Assembly (NCBI GenBank): GCA_029204225.1
Contig: MU832264.1
Coordinates: 16,352-80,351, forward strand
Direction of reading: 5' to 3'
DNA from: Diphasiastrum complanatum
Taxonomy: Eukaryota > Streptophyta > Lycopodiopsida > Lycopodiales > Lycopodiaceae
DNA length: 64,000 bases
Position 1 is the first letter of the stretch, and each line of letters begins with the position of its first letter. Below the pieces are notes generated by a model that saw only the letters and a program-made list of their open reading frames with translations, did not search any database and was not told the origin of the DNA. Of the stretch, positions 21,075-36,057 are shown piece by piece. A program made the position numbers and the translations under genes.

Positions 21075-21080
21075 ATCTGA

Positions 21081-22453
21081 TGGGTCAAGAGAGATAGGAA
21101 GAACGAGAACGGAGAAGAGAGTAGGAATGTTGCAAAACAGCTCTCCCATTCTAATCGGCTGCTAGGTGCAAAAATAGTCTAATAGACAGCTTATGCTAAA
21201 GATGATCACAGCTTAATGCGTTCTGATTGCCCAACATGATCTTAAAATTAATTCATACTCTAAAACAAGAGTACAGTCCACCGAAGAGATTAGAGATGGT
21301 TTGTGTGTGGTAATACTGAAATCAGATTCAGTGTGAAGTATAGGTCTGAAATAAATGGAAGAGCAGTATGATATTGCGAGTTCCTCAGGCGTCAAAGACA
21401 GCCATCGTTTGATCAAAAACTGAGGAGTCGTAGACGTCCGTGTTCTGATCAGAGAGAGTAAACAAGCACGATCAAACAGCAATGAAAGTGCATTCAATCA
21501 CAACATGCATTCATCTACATTGTACACAGATAAAAACGTAGTGCTGCTATATTACACCAAAGCACAATACAAATAGCAATTACAACCAAAATTGACGATG
21601 TAATTGGGAGGCTCAAATAATGCGTCTCATGGACGGAACAACCAACAATCTGTGCTTCGATGATCTATTTATAGATTTTATTCGTGTATTACAATAAATG
21701 ATTGTCACCTAATTAGGTAAGTCGTTGTACTTGGAAGTATATGGATTCTGTGACAACTGTACATAGTGTATACTGTCAACCCATAGGAAATGTTGACGTG
21801 GACGAGGGCGTTGCAAATTCTCTCACTCGCACACGGATGTAGTAAACGAGACCGAAGTCCTACCTATGGTGGGCTATCTTCAATTTGATGTCTTTATAAG
21901 GGAAGTGGCTTTCTCTCACTTCGCAAATTTGGAATATGGTTGGGAACGTTCCTCGTTCAAAGTAGACGACCTTCGGCATTTTTCTCTCTCTTTGGAATTT
22001 TGCGAAAAAGGCGAAGGTGCCCTTAAAAAGACGAAGGTGTCCTTAAAAAGGCGAAGGTGTCTTTAAAACAGTTTAACATGAAAATAGATGACCTTCAGAA
22101 ATTTTCTCTCTTTTCACGAACTTTTTGCAAACAAAGTCGAAGGTGCTAAAAATATTTGAACTTTTGAACTGTCGCGAAGATGTCTCGAACATAGTTCATT
22201 TCTGTAGACTGTCTTGAAAGTAATGTATTTACGTAGACTTGTTCTAAATGCAAGTTTGCGGAAGTCCTTGAAGATGGCCAAGTCTTCAATGACTTCAGGT
22301 TATTAAACTTTAACATCTGAACTTTGAAATTATGACAAGATTGGTTACCCTTTGCTGGAGATCAGCCAGAAGCCCGTTGTAGACGTTCTTCAAATAAATT
22401 GGTTGTCTGAGTTTGTGATTCCAAGGAGACAACTGTGGGCTTAATTTCCAACA
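21081..22453 (-). mobile_element. 5' LTR of minus-strand Copia (about 1.37 kb)
   Basis: On the minus strand it starts TGTTGGAAATTAAGC (22453) and ends ...CCCA (21081), the usual TG...CA. A TATA box (CTATAAATAG) is at about 21665-21680. The LTR contains three tandem 20-bp units at 22009-22068 (AGGCGAAGGTGTCCTTAAAA-like). Open frames inside it are not genes. Confidence 0.75.
22009..22068. repeat. Three 20-bp tandem units within the LTR
   Basis: The GCGAAGGTG-CCTTAAAA unit is repeated three times with one to three changes each. LTR promoter regions often carry such short repeats. Function is unknown. Confidence 0.8.
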
Positions 22454-22659
22454 GTGACAAGCCAAACCCTGTAGCTAAGCACTTAGGATCAGAAGAGCTT
22501 TGATATCATGTTAAGATTCACAGAAGCAATATCATTGTCTAGAAATAACTGTAACACACAAAGAGAAAGAGGCAACACACTAAATTGATCATAATAACTG
22601 AATGAAATATAGAAGTACATATGAGACGAAATGTAGAACTTCGTAGGTGTTGACCTATC

Positions 22660-23756
22660 ATATATGTTACAACTGCTAACAGCCAAGTATGGAGCGGATG
22701 GGCAGCTCAACAAGTACAAAGCTCGGCTATTTGCAAGAGGATTTGAACAAAAAGGTATTGATTTTGAGAAAACCTTCACACCCATAGCTAACATGGTCAC
22801 CATACATTCTATTGCCATTTTGCTTTTTATGGTTGGAAGATCCAACAAATGGATGTTAAATCTACTTTTCTCAATGGAATGCTGAATGAGGAGGTGTACT
22901 TGGTACACCATCAAGGATAGGTTGATCATGAAAAAGAACACTTGGTATGCAAGCTCAACAAAGTGTTCTATGGATTGAAGCAAGCACCACGAGCATGGTA
23001 CTCTTGCATCGATGAACACTTTAAAAGCAAGGAAATGGTAAAGAGTACTGCATATCCTAATATTTACATTCTTCAACATGGTTCTGATATTGTGTTCATT
23101 GTATTGTATGTTGATGATTTGATCACAACTGGAAGCAGTCAAATTCCAATAGATCAAGTCAAATCAAATTTATCCAATGTTTTTGACGTGAGCGACTTAA
23201 GATTGATGCACTATTGTCTAAGCATTGAAGTATGGCAAAGAGAAAATGCCATTTTTATGACTCAAAGCAAATATGCACAAGATTTGTTTTACAAGTTCAA
23301 TATGCAAGACTGCAAGCCGCTGACCACACCGATGGATGTTAATATGAAGCTAACTACATATGATGAATCTAATAAAGTGGATGCATATCTGTACAAGCAG
23401 TTGGTGGGTAGTTTGATTTACTTGACACACACACGACCTGATATTGTTTATTTTGTTGGTTAAATCAATTTATGCAAGATCCCAGACAAGTACACTAGAA
23501 GTCTGCCAAATGTATTGTTAGGTACATCCGTGGAACATTGGACTTTGGTTTGAAGTATGATCAACATGAAGTACCAATATTGGTAGGTTATACAGATGCA
23601 GATTTGACAAGTAATATTGATGACAGACGATCTATCGCAGGTTATGCTTTTAGTTTTGGTACAACTGTAGTTTCATGGAGCTGCAAAAGTAAACTTATAG
23701 TAGCTCTATCTTCGACAGAAGTTGAGTATCGTGCTCTAGAACATTTCTTGCTCTAA
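22660..23756 (+). pseudogene. Copia reverse transcriptase and RNase H fragment
   Basis: The RT begins inside the domain (N-K-Y-K-A-R-L-F-A-R-G-F-E-Q, then E-K-T-F-T-P). It includes Y-G-L-K-Q-A-P-R-A-W-Y, the Y-V-D-D catalytic motif (about 23107-23118) and L-V-G-S-L-I-Y-L-T-H-T-R-P-D-I. RNase H follows with Y-T-D-A-D, R-R-S-I-A-G-Y and L-S-S-T-E-V-E-Y. Frameshifts lie near 22890 and 23465. There is no LTR, gag or integrase. It begins about 200 bp right of the previous LTR, so it is a separate remnant. Confidence 0.88.
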
Positions 23757-25290
<1,534 letters not shown>

Positions 25291-26072
25291 TACTAGTTCA
25301 AAAATCTAAGGCAAGAGCACTCTACACATGCATCTATTACAAAACATTCATCACACATACTAAAGGAAACATTGGATGAAAATATATATATATAATTGGC
25401 TTGCTCTCGAGTAGAGAGAGAATGCTACATAGAGCTCTCGAGTAGAAAAAGAATGTCAAAAATAATTTAAGTGTTGGAGCTTGCTACATCAATATCTCTC
25501 TTCAAAAAACCAAGTGTGGACTCAATCTCACTCCCACTCATAGTAGCTCGAGATCCATGAGAGTGGATAATGGTGCAACATGATTGGACCTCCAAATCAT
25601 CACCTCTTACTTTGATTTGACCACCTACATGCCACCTCTTACAATGATTGGACCATTTTGGTGCATCTCACTTTGTGATTGACCCAAATTGACAGATGAA
25701 AACAAGAGGCGCTATGTCACTAAACCTCTAGCATCAAGCCAAGTGTAATTAGCCTACACTACCATGAGCTAATCCAGCTCTAATTTTGGCCTAATCTCTT
25801 ATTTACAGGTGTACAATGAGTGGTTTTGAAAGAGGACCCCCCAAACCTCAAGATAGATGGCTTTTGCAATTTCACACTCCTCCTTAAAAGATATCTATCT
25901 ACTTTAACATGGATGTTATCAAGCCAAGATTAGATCTAAACTTGATGAAAGCACTCTTGAGCAATGGTTTGGTGAGAAGATTGGCAATACCTGATCATGA
26001 TCCAATATGCTCCAAGTTTATTTCTCCTCCAATGACTTTTTCCCTTACAAAATGGTGTGAAATTTCAATATG
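25291..26072 (-). mobile_element. Diverged LTR plus RNase H end, Copia-3 family
   Basis: Aligned by eye with 35420-36250. Shared words include AAATCTAAGGCAAGAGCAC, GAGAATG near GCTCTCG-GTAGA, CACACTCCTCCTTAAAA (polypurine tract on the minus strand) and CCAATGACTTTTTC-CTTACAAAATG. The LTR part is about 25291-25875; the rest is the RNase H 3' end read in reverse. It stops at about 26072, where plus-strand RT begins. Confidence 0.65.
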
Positions 26073-27513
26073 TTTAAGGCTGAAGCTTAAGCCAGATGGA
26101 TCTATATCCAAATGGAAAGCTAGACTGGTGGTTAAAGGCTTTGAACAAGTATATGGGATAGACTTCACTGAGACCTTCAGTCTAGTAGTAAAACATCAGT
26201 CTATTCGTACTTTATTGGCTATATCTGCTACAAAAGATCTGAATATTCACCAGATGGACGTCCAGACGACATTCCTACATGGATACATACAAGAAGATGT
26301 CTACATATATCAACTAGAAGGTTACATCCCTCAAGGCAAGGAGCATCTACTATGCATATTGCATAAGACATTATACAGCCTGAAGCAAGCTCCAAGGGCT
26401 TGGTATGATAGAATAAATCGTTTCTTGTTGCAGCATGACTTCACCTCTTGCACCATAGATTCAAATGTGTATCTAAAACCAAAGGGGCCAAGCTATGTTA
26501 TAATAGCACTATACGTTGATGATTCCCTAATCATCAATTCAAATCAATTGTTGCAAGAGACCAAGTCCTTACTCTCATTAGAGTTTGAGATGACTGATTT
26601 AGGTCCACTCCATTACCTACTTAGAATGGAGATTCATAGAGATCGCGCGAGCAGAAGGATCACCATAAGCCAACAATCCTACTTACTTAATGTACTTCGA
26701 AGATACGACATGGAGGATTGCAAGCCCATAGACACTCCTATGGATCCAGGATGCAAGCTGTCCAAAGACATGTGCCCTAGAACAAAGGCAGATCAGCAAG
26801 AAATGTGCAAGTACCCTTATCAGTCTATCATAGGTTCTCCCATGTACTCTATGATTTGCACACGACCTGATCTAGCATATGTTGTAAGCACACTGTCGCA
26901 ACTCATGTCCAATCTAGGCCTACAACACTGGAAATCTCTACAAAGAGTTCTGAAGTACAGTCAAGCCTCAAAGCACTATGCCTTGAGTTATAACAAAAAT
27001 ACAAAAGCTGCACTCTCTTTGATTACTTATTCAGACTCGGATTGGGAAGGAGACGTGGATACTAGAAAATCCACATCAGGCTACATTTGCTTTCTCGTAG
27101 GAGGACCCATCTTATGGAATAGCAGAAAGCAAAAATGCATTTCTCTGTCCTCCACATAATCTGAATATGTCGCAGCTACGTTAGCAGTGAAGGAGATTTT
27201 ATGGCTTAGAAGACTACTACAGGACCTGAGATTCCCACAGTTTGGTCCAACTATACTCCAGTGCGACAATCAAAGTTGTATAGCTCTGTTGTTGAATCGA
27301 CGAATTCACACAAGGACCAAACATATAGAGGTTCAACTTCATTTTCTTAGAGAGAAGGTTCAGAACGAGGACGTTGCACTAAGTTAATGTCACACAGACA
27401 GTATGTTGGCTGACATTCTGACAAAACCATTGTCAAGGGACAAACATTCTACTCTAGTAGAATTGCTAAATCTCAACTTCAGCCAAATTCGTAGCAGCAA
27501 GCTTAAGGGGGAA
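26073..27513 (+). pseudogene. Copia-2 RT and RNase H, 3' end with polypurine tract
   Basis: Almost intact from within RT to the end of pol: K-W-K-A-R-L-V-V-K-G-F-E-Q, M-D-V-Q-T-T-F-L-H-G, Y-S-L-K-Q-A-P-R-A-W-Y, the catalytic Y-V-D-D (about 26512-26523) and S-I-I-G-S-P-M-Y. RNase H has Y-S-D-S-D-W, R-K-S-T-S-G-Y and L-A-D-I-L-T-K-P-L. Two nonsense codons are seen: TAA at 27157-27159 (before S-E-Y-V-A) and TAA near 27385. A polypurine tract AAGGGGGA at 27505-27512 abuts the LTR. Gag, protease, integrase and the RT start are replaced by the reversed Copia-3-family piece. Confidence 0.9.
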
Positions 27514-28596
<1,083 letters not shown>

Positions 28597-28608
28597 CGGT
28601 TATCAGAG

Positions 28609-30430
28609 ACAGAGGATCGCATGGCTGTCCAAGATGCCTAATGCTTCGCAATCCTACTGTTACGACAGTTTCAGACTCCTACTCTGATAACCCAAAAGGA
28701 CAACAATTTTTTGATTTCGTTCCCTAGTCAATCCACATTCTTGAAATCGCAGTTATTACTGTGTTCAAAATTGTTTTTCTTACTGTTGGTAGAGACATCG
28801 TTTATATCGTAATCGTCTCTCATGTTCTGCTTCCGTCACGGCTCCGCCGTAGTCATAATCAATCATAGACCACGCAGACCACCATTTCACATCATACACC
28901 AACATCTTCTTCTTGTTTGGCAGAGTAGTCAGTGCAAGCAAAATCTTGTTGAAGAAGAGACATTCATGTTTTTTTGGTGATTCACGTCTCCTATTTTGGA
29001 GAAGGATTTGGATGCCAGTGTTGTGGCGGTTGAAGTTATGTAGTGGTAATATTGGTGGCAGCTTTGAAGGAGGAGAAGGATTTGGATCTCAATGTTGTGA
29101 GATTTGAGGAATGAGAAGCGACGATCCTGAAGAACGGGGGTGGTTGTTTTGTTGACAATCTAGGGCTTAATATAAGAAAAAGATCAATGCACATGCTTTT
29201 GGGGCAAAGACCAATGCACATCGTTGTGTCTTGAAGGGAAGAAAAGAAGGTGGCTTCTTAGCTTGCGAGGAAGCTACCTTTGGTTGTTACGTTGCAAAAA
29301 AATGGAGTGGGATCCTGTTGCTGATTTTTGTAGGGCTGTGGCTGGAGGTGCATGGGAGACTAAAGTGACCAAGGAGAGCATATACACCTTGTGTAACAGA
29401 TTCTATCATTTTGGGTGTGGCCAACCTGTATTTGATGTTTTTGACAACCAACACTCTACCTACTGATCGAAGCTATGCTGATCTTTGATCTCTAATCATG
29501 GAGTTGGTTGGGCTACGCTAATTTCTTAGATGTCCAACGAAAGTCAGAGCCCTTGCTCTATTTCTCGCACCATCGCACGCCTGCTGCATGCGTGCTTGCT
29601 GATGAAGCCTCATTGAATCGGGACTGGAACAGATACTGCCTCACTGAATCGGGACTGCAACGGACACTGCAATCATATAAGTATGAGATGACTTCACTGA
29701 ATTACATAATTGTTCATGAAATGAAGTTGTTGTAACAGTGGTTGGATTGTCTCAATCAATGTTCGAATTGTGCGTTTTGTTTTCATTCAGTCATTTTATG
29801 GAGTCTTTAGTCTGAGTTGCATTGGATGCTATGTTCTGAATCCCAGATTGGCAAGTAAAAGAATGGATATGCCATCGTTTTAATATTTAAAACCGGAATA
29901 ATGTGTTTGAATTATCCATTTTGTTATGATTTGGTCATTTTACAGAATCTCAGTTGAATTGGATTCTGTGCTTCAAAAGAAGTGAGTAAAAGATTGGATA
30001 TGCCATTGCTTCTAATATCCACATCCAGGATTATGTGTCTTATAACTCTCCCATGAAACATGGAAAGTAATTAGAGTTTCAAGGTTTATATTCTCAACTT
30101 GAATCTGTATTCTGCTTCTGTTATAATTTTGGTCCAATATTTTGGCTTCCAATTGAAGGAGATTGTGCTCAGAGATGAGTTAATATATTGGCAATTTAGC
30201 TCTTTGCAGAAATTTCATACGTCGAGGCCACAGGTAGGTCTCACAAATTTTGTAGGTGTGAATCACGATGCTATATTAAATGATGAATGATGACGTCATT
30301 TACTGAGATTTACCCATGATCTCTATTATGTCCATTCAGATGATAAGCTTAGGCTTACTAGGTGTAGCTGCATTATGGAGTTCAACGAATACCAGCCCAA
30401 CTGGCTCAGAAATCTCAACATGCTAAAGTC
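28609..30430. other. No recognisable gene; tandem duplications
   Basis: No domain motif found in any frame. A direct repeat of about 143-bp offset (GTCATTTTA ... GGATATGCCAT) runs 29792-29914 and 29935-30042. A 31-bp repeat of TGAATCGGGACTG lies at 29612-29670. The right end (30300-30430) may be leader or protease-region sequence of the Gypsy element. Confidence 0.45.
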
Positions 30431-30436
30431 TCCAAG

Positions 30437-33400
30437 ATGCCACCACCGAAAGCACCTGTACCAAAGAAAAATCAACAAAAGCAAAGATACAATCAGGTGA
30501 TCAAGTGGAGCGATTTACCCGAAGAAGCTATAGCAAAAGTGGATGAAGACATTCGGAACCATGTGGCGAATGTTAAAGAACCTCAACAGAAGATAACGAG
30601 CAAAGAAGCAGCAACAACCAACAACAATATACAAGGCAAAAAGAAAGTTGCTGAATCGCATGCTCAAGGGTCATCCAACCAAGCTTCGACATCAGCTTCA
30701 GGAATGTCAGAAGCAATGCACAAGATATCACTCACCAATCGTGCTAAGATCAACCTTTTGAAGGAAGAAACGAGTAAGGCACCAGTCCATGACGTGCCAA
30801 AAAACTTCGAGAGTTATACCTTGGACGACGTGGTGATCATGATGCCAAAAGTGCAACGGGAACCTGATGCAAATCAAAAAAAAGAAGAACAAGTCTACGA
30901 GGGACCGGCTCGCACTCAACCGATGAATCTAGCAGAGCCAGGAGATGAAGACAAAATTGTTCATGTGGGAGCACAACTCACGCCCTCACAATTCACCCAA
31001 CTGCAGAAGTTACTAATGGAATATAAAGACTGCTTTGCGTGGTCTTACAAAGATTTAAAAGGAATTCCATCATCTGTAGTCCAACACACCACCTTTGGTC
31101 GAAGGAGCAACGCCAAAGGTGAGCCGATATTACCGCTGCAACCCGAACTACACCGAGCTAATCAAGCAAGAGTTGCAGAAGTTGCTCGATGCCGATTTCA
31201 TTTATGAAATTGAGCACACAGAATGGGTGTCACCCATAGTCATTGTTCCCAAGAAGAATGGCAAAATGCGGATTTGTGTCAATCTGAAGTCACTTAACGT
31301 TGTGACACGGAAGGATCACTTTCTCTTACCATTCACAGAAAGCATCTTGGATCGAGTAGCTGGAGCAGAAGCCTACAGTTTTTTGGATGGCTTCAGTGGC
31401 TACAACCAAGTGAAGATTGCACCGGAGGATCAACACAAGACTGCATTTGCTATTGAATGGGGTATATATGCCTACAAGGTCATGCCATTCGGTCTTTGCA
31501 ATGCCCCTAGCTCTTTTCAACGCGTCATGCAAAAGGCATTCAAAGACTATTTACAGAAATTCCTAGAGATCTTCCTCGATGATCTTTGCGTGCACGGATT
31601 TAATGATGAACACCTATCTAGTTGGAAAGAGTGCTTATACAATGCCGCAAATTTCAAATATCATTGAACCCAGAAAAATGCCAATTTTGGGTCACACATG
31701 GTTTTATCCTGGCCCATATTGTATCTAGACACGGGATCGCCACTGATTTGTCTAAGATACGTATTATCATGGATCTTCCACCCCCTGGAACGATTCTTGG
31801 AGTCTATGTATTTATGGGACATGCCAATTACTACCGAATCTTCATTCTATTCTTTGCAGATTTGGCACGTCCTATCTACAAGTTGACAATTGATCCACAT
31901 TGGACGGAGGAAGCCCTACGAACTTTCCAAAAGCTGAAGGAAGCACTTATATCTGCACCAATCTTACGGCCTCCCAATTGGACAATTGAGTTTCATGTGC
32001 ATACTGACGCATCAAAGTATGCTATAGGAGTAGTACTGACCCAACCAGGCGAGTACAAGAAAGACTTTCCTATTTGTTTCGCCAGTCGACAACTCAATGA
32101 TGCTGAAATCAACTATTCAACGACTGAGCGAGAAGCCTTGGCAATGATATTTGCGGTCAAGAAGTTTCGCCATTATCTTATGGCCACTCATTTTACATTC
32201 TACATTGATCATCAACCTTTGCTCTACCTAGTCAACAAAACCTGCAACACAGGGAAAATCACTAGATGGTTACTCTTAGTTGCTTGAGTTTGATTTTCGA
32301 ATAGTGGTACGCAAAGGCAAGCAACATTATATGGCGGATCATATATCAAGAATCAAATCGACACAAAAGGATCCCCAGCTTGATGATGAGTTACCGGATG
32401 TTGCTTTATTTTACGTGGATGTTGTACCCGATTGGGCCACAGACATAGTTGAGTATTTGATGAATGGCCAACCAGATCGGTCACTATCCAAGGTGCAACA
32501 ACAGAAACTTGTACTTAAAGCTCGTCCATATCAGCTGATTGCCGGCCAACTATATCGAAGAGGGGCAGAAAATATCATTCGTCATTGTATCCTGCCCCAT
32601 GAGACAAGTCAGATCATGTCTCTCTCGCATGAAGCAATGGGAGGCGGACACTTCGTAGTAGATGTAACAGTACGCAAGATTCTACAATCTGGCTGTTGGT
32701 GGCCAACAATGCACAAGGATACTGAGGTATATATCAAGCAATGTGATGTATGTCAGAGAGCGCATAGACCAACGAAGGCAAATTATGAGTCGTTACATCC
32801 TGTATTGGCTCAAGCACCATTTGAGAAGTGGGGACTTGATTACATCGGCCCTATTCACCCAGCCGCTCGCAGTACCCAAGCCCGATATATTATCGTGGCT
32901 ACAGATTATCTCACAAAGTGGGTTGAAGCCAAAGCAGTGCGCATAGCAGATGCTAGGTCCACCGCAAAGTTCCTTTACGACAATATCATTGTATGCTTCG
33001 GATGCCCAGTGGAGATAGTTAGCGATCGGGGAACTCACTTTGTCAACGAGACCATCAAGGTCTTATTAGAAGAGTTCGTTGTGATCCATCGTTTCAGCAT
33101 GCCTTAGTACCCAAGACGCAATGGCCAAGCCGAATCTTCTAATAAGATTCTGTGTGGCATTTTGACAAAGACAGTAGAAGCAAGTAGATCAGATTGGGAG
33201 CACAAGCTACACGCTGCTTTGTGGGCTTTCAGAACTGCATACAAAGGCAGCACCGAGCAAACTCCATTCCAACTGGTGTATGGCCAAGATGCAGTCATGC
33301 CGGTGGAATTTCTCGTTCCATCTCTTTGCATTGCCACAGTGCAACGATTAGATGATACAAGATCTCTCCACCTTCGTCACGAAGCGCTACACAAGTTGTG

Positions 33401-33701
33401 CGAAACACGCTTGTTAGCGGTCCATGCTCTTGCTGCAGAGAAAGCACGTCGCAAGGCCTGGCATGATCGTCGTCTTCACAAGAAAGATCTTCAAAAAGGA
33501 GATTTGGTCCTCATGTACAAGACAAAGGCAGTCAAAGAAAAGCTGAAGTTCACTGGTGAAGGCCCTTATCGCATCACCGACATCTTATCGCAAGGGGCAG
33601 TGACTTTAGAAACAATGGATGGGACACCGTTTGCTACGCCCATCAACGGTAGCCAGTTACGCAAGTATTGGTCCCGACCAGCCTTTCCAAACACTTCTTG
33701 A
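30437..33701 (+). pseudogene. Ty3/Gypsy pol: RT, RNase H, integrase
   Basis: Lys/Gln-rich linker, then V-G-A-Q-L-T-P-S-Q-F-T-Q-L and D-C-F-A-W-S-Y-K-D-L-K-G-I (about 30965-31075), which precede RT in Tat-like Gypsy elements. RT includes E-W-V-S-P-I-V-I-V-P-K-K-N-G, S-G-Y-N-Q-V-K-I-A-P-E-D, P-F-G-L-C-N-A-P-S-S-F-Q and F-L-D-D at the catalytic site (about 31573-31584). RNase H has T-D-A-S-K-Y and R-E-A-L-A. Integrase has a zinc-binding H-H-C-C region (W-W-P-T-M-H ... C-D-V-C-Q-R) and a D,D35E core (G-L-D-Y-I-G-P-I, S-D-R-G-T-H-F, N-G-Q-A-E). Frameshifts lie near 31,092, 31,630 and 32,280, with one CAG-to-TAG stop at about 33105. No chromodomain. Gag and protease are missing. Confidence 0.92.
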
Positions 33702-33863
33702 AGAGCTTAGGATAGGCTCCTCATCATCAAATAAAGCCTCATGTTTTACGTAAGCAACCTTTATCCATGCTTTTCCTGATGCACTCCATCATCCGCAATA
33801 AACGTGTCGACAGCCTTCTTTCACAACAAGCACAGGCAGGTGTCGTGGGACCGTCACCTATTT

Positions 33864-33875
33864 AGGTGGGGGATA
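33864..33875 (+). promoter_or_regulatory. Polypurine tract of the Gypsy element
   Basis: AGGTGGGGGAT lies just before the LTR start TGTTGGGC at 33877. It would prime plus-strand DNA synthesis. Confidence 0.7.
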
Positions 33876-33876
33876 T

Positions 33877-34755
<879 letters not shown>

Positions 34756-35419
34756 TCCTGATTTGATAACTTCTCTTAAGTGACTTGAGAACACTATAAT
34801 TAGAACAACTCAGCTGCACTCTATGATTGATTATTTAGGAGGGCCTGCAAACTAGCAAATAGTTGTCCATTGTCCTTTGATCTTAGTTAGATGTTGTCGT
34901 GTATTCATGAATTTGATTTGTACTTTTGTTTGTGTGATGCTCTGCGTTTGATCTTCTTCATAACTAACGATTTGTAGAACCATACATGGATCTTCTTTAT
35001 AACTAATGATTTGTAGAACCATACTTGGATAAAGTATGAATCTAATATAAGTTTTTTCATGAGCAGCAATTTCTTGTCTTTAAAAGATGAGGCCTTTGAT
35101 GGGAGTGTTGAACTAAGTTCTCAAAGAACCATGAAAGGTGCAATTAGCTTGAAGCTAGCACATTGCTCAATCCTTTAAAAGGTTCCTTTGCAGTAACTAC
35201 GTTGTCCTATGGACATGTTTTAGCAATGGTAGGATAGCTAGATTTGTACTTGCACTCCATGTAAATGGCCATCACTCACACATAAGTTATCTTCCTTGAA
35301 TCCACACTTTAGTGAGGACAGTTCACTTGTGAAGTTTCTAGCACGTGTGAGCTTCACCACACACCCTACATGACCTTACTGAGGTGTTGTGATTGCACAA
35401 GATTGATCAAAGAACAGTA
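34756..35419. other. No recognisable gene
   Basis: Sequence between the Gypsy LTR and the Copia-3 LTR. ACTAACGATTTGTAGAACCATAC occurs twice (34968 and 35006). No coding motif seen. Confidence 0.45.
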
Positions 35420-36057
35420 TGCTTGAAAAATCTAAGGCAAGAGCACAATGGCATACATCTGATGAAAAAATCTAACTCTTCACTATGAGAAATGAATGTC
35501 AGAAATGATTCTAAGTGTTCAGTATGGGAAAAAGAGGCTGCTCTCGGGTAGAGAGAGAAAATCATACATAGAAAACTCGGGTAGAGAGAGAATGAGTCCA
35601 AAACACCAAAATCTCAATATTCACAATATGGCAAAACATGCCCAGCTTTCCCTACATGAGAGAGACTCGAATTCCTATAGTGGAGTTGCATGGAAAGTCC
35701 ACTTAATTGAACTAATTCACCTACCAAAGATCCACATGTGTAACTGCATGCATGTATGGTGCATGTACTGCATGTCAACTTATAAAATTGCCTAGACATG
35801 TGTAGATCACAGAAACCACTTTGCATGTTGCATGCATTGATTGCATGTGGCTTGCATGCATACAGTAAGACTTTGCATGCTATCAAAACATCTGCATGTC
35901 ATCATAATTGAACCTATATAACTCAAATCTGAGCTACACTAGAAGGATATGTGCTCAATTCACACTCCTTATATGTACAACATGAAATCTAGTGGAAATT
36001 ATCATGGACATGACCCCAAACTTGAGATAGGAAGATAATATTTTAATAATCTTCACA
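35420..36057 (-). mobile_element. 3' LTR of Copia-3 (638 bp)
   Basis: On the minus strand it starts TGTGAAGATTATTAAAAT (36057) next to the polypurine tract AAGGAGGAG and ends ...CAAGCA (35420). It is nearly identical to 38947-39583, which indicates a recent insertion. It carries ten TGCATG cores within 35745-35900. Further copies of the 5' part are at 56027 and 56805. Confidence 0.88.

Noticed and set aside
21213-22066. Open frames inside the 21-22 kb LTR
   Set aside because: They lie within a defined TG...CA LTR and have no motif.
22489-23157. 222-codon minus-strand frame
   Set aside because: Antisense shadow of the Copia RT on the plus strand.
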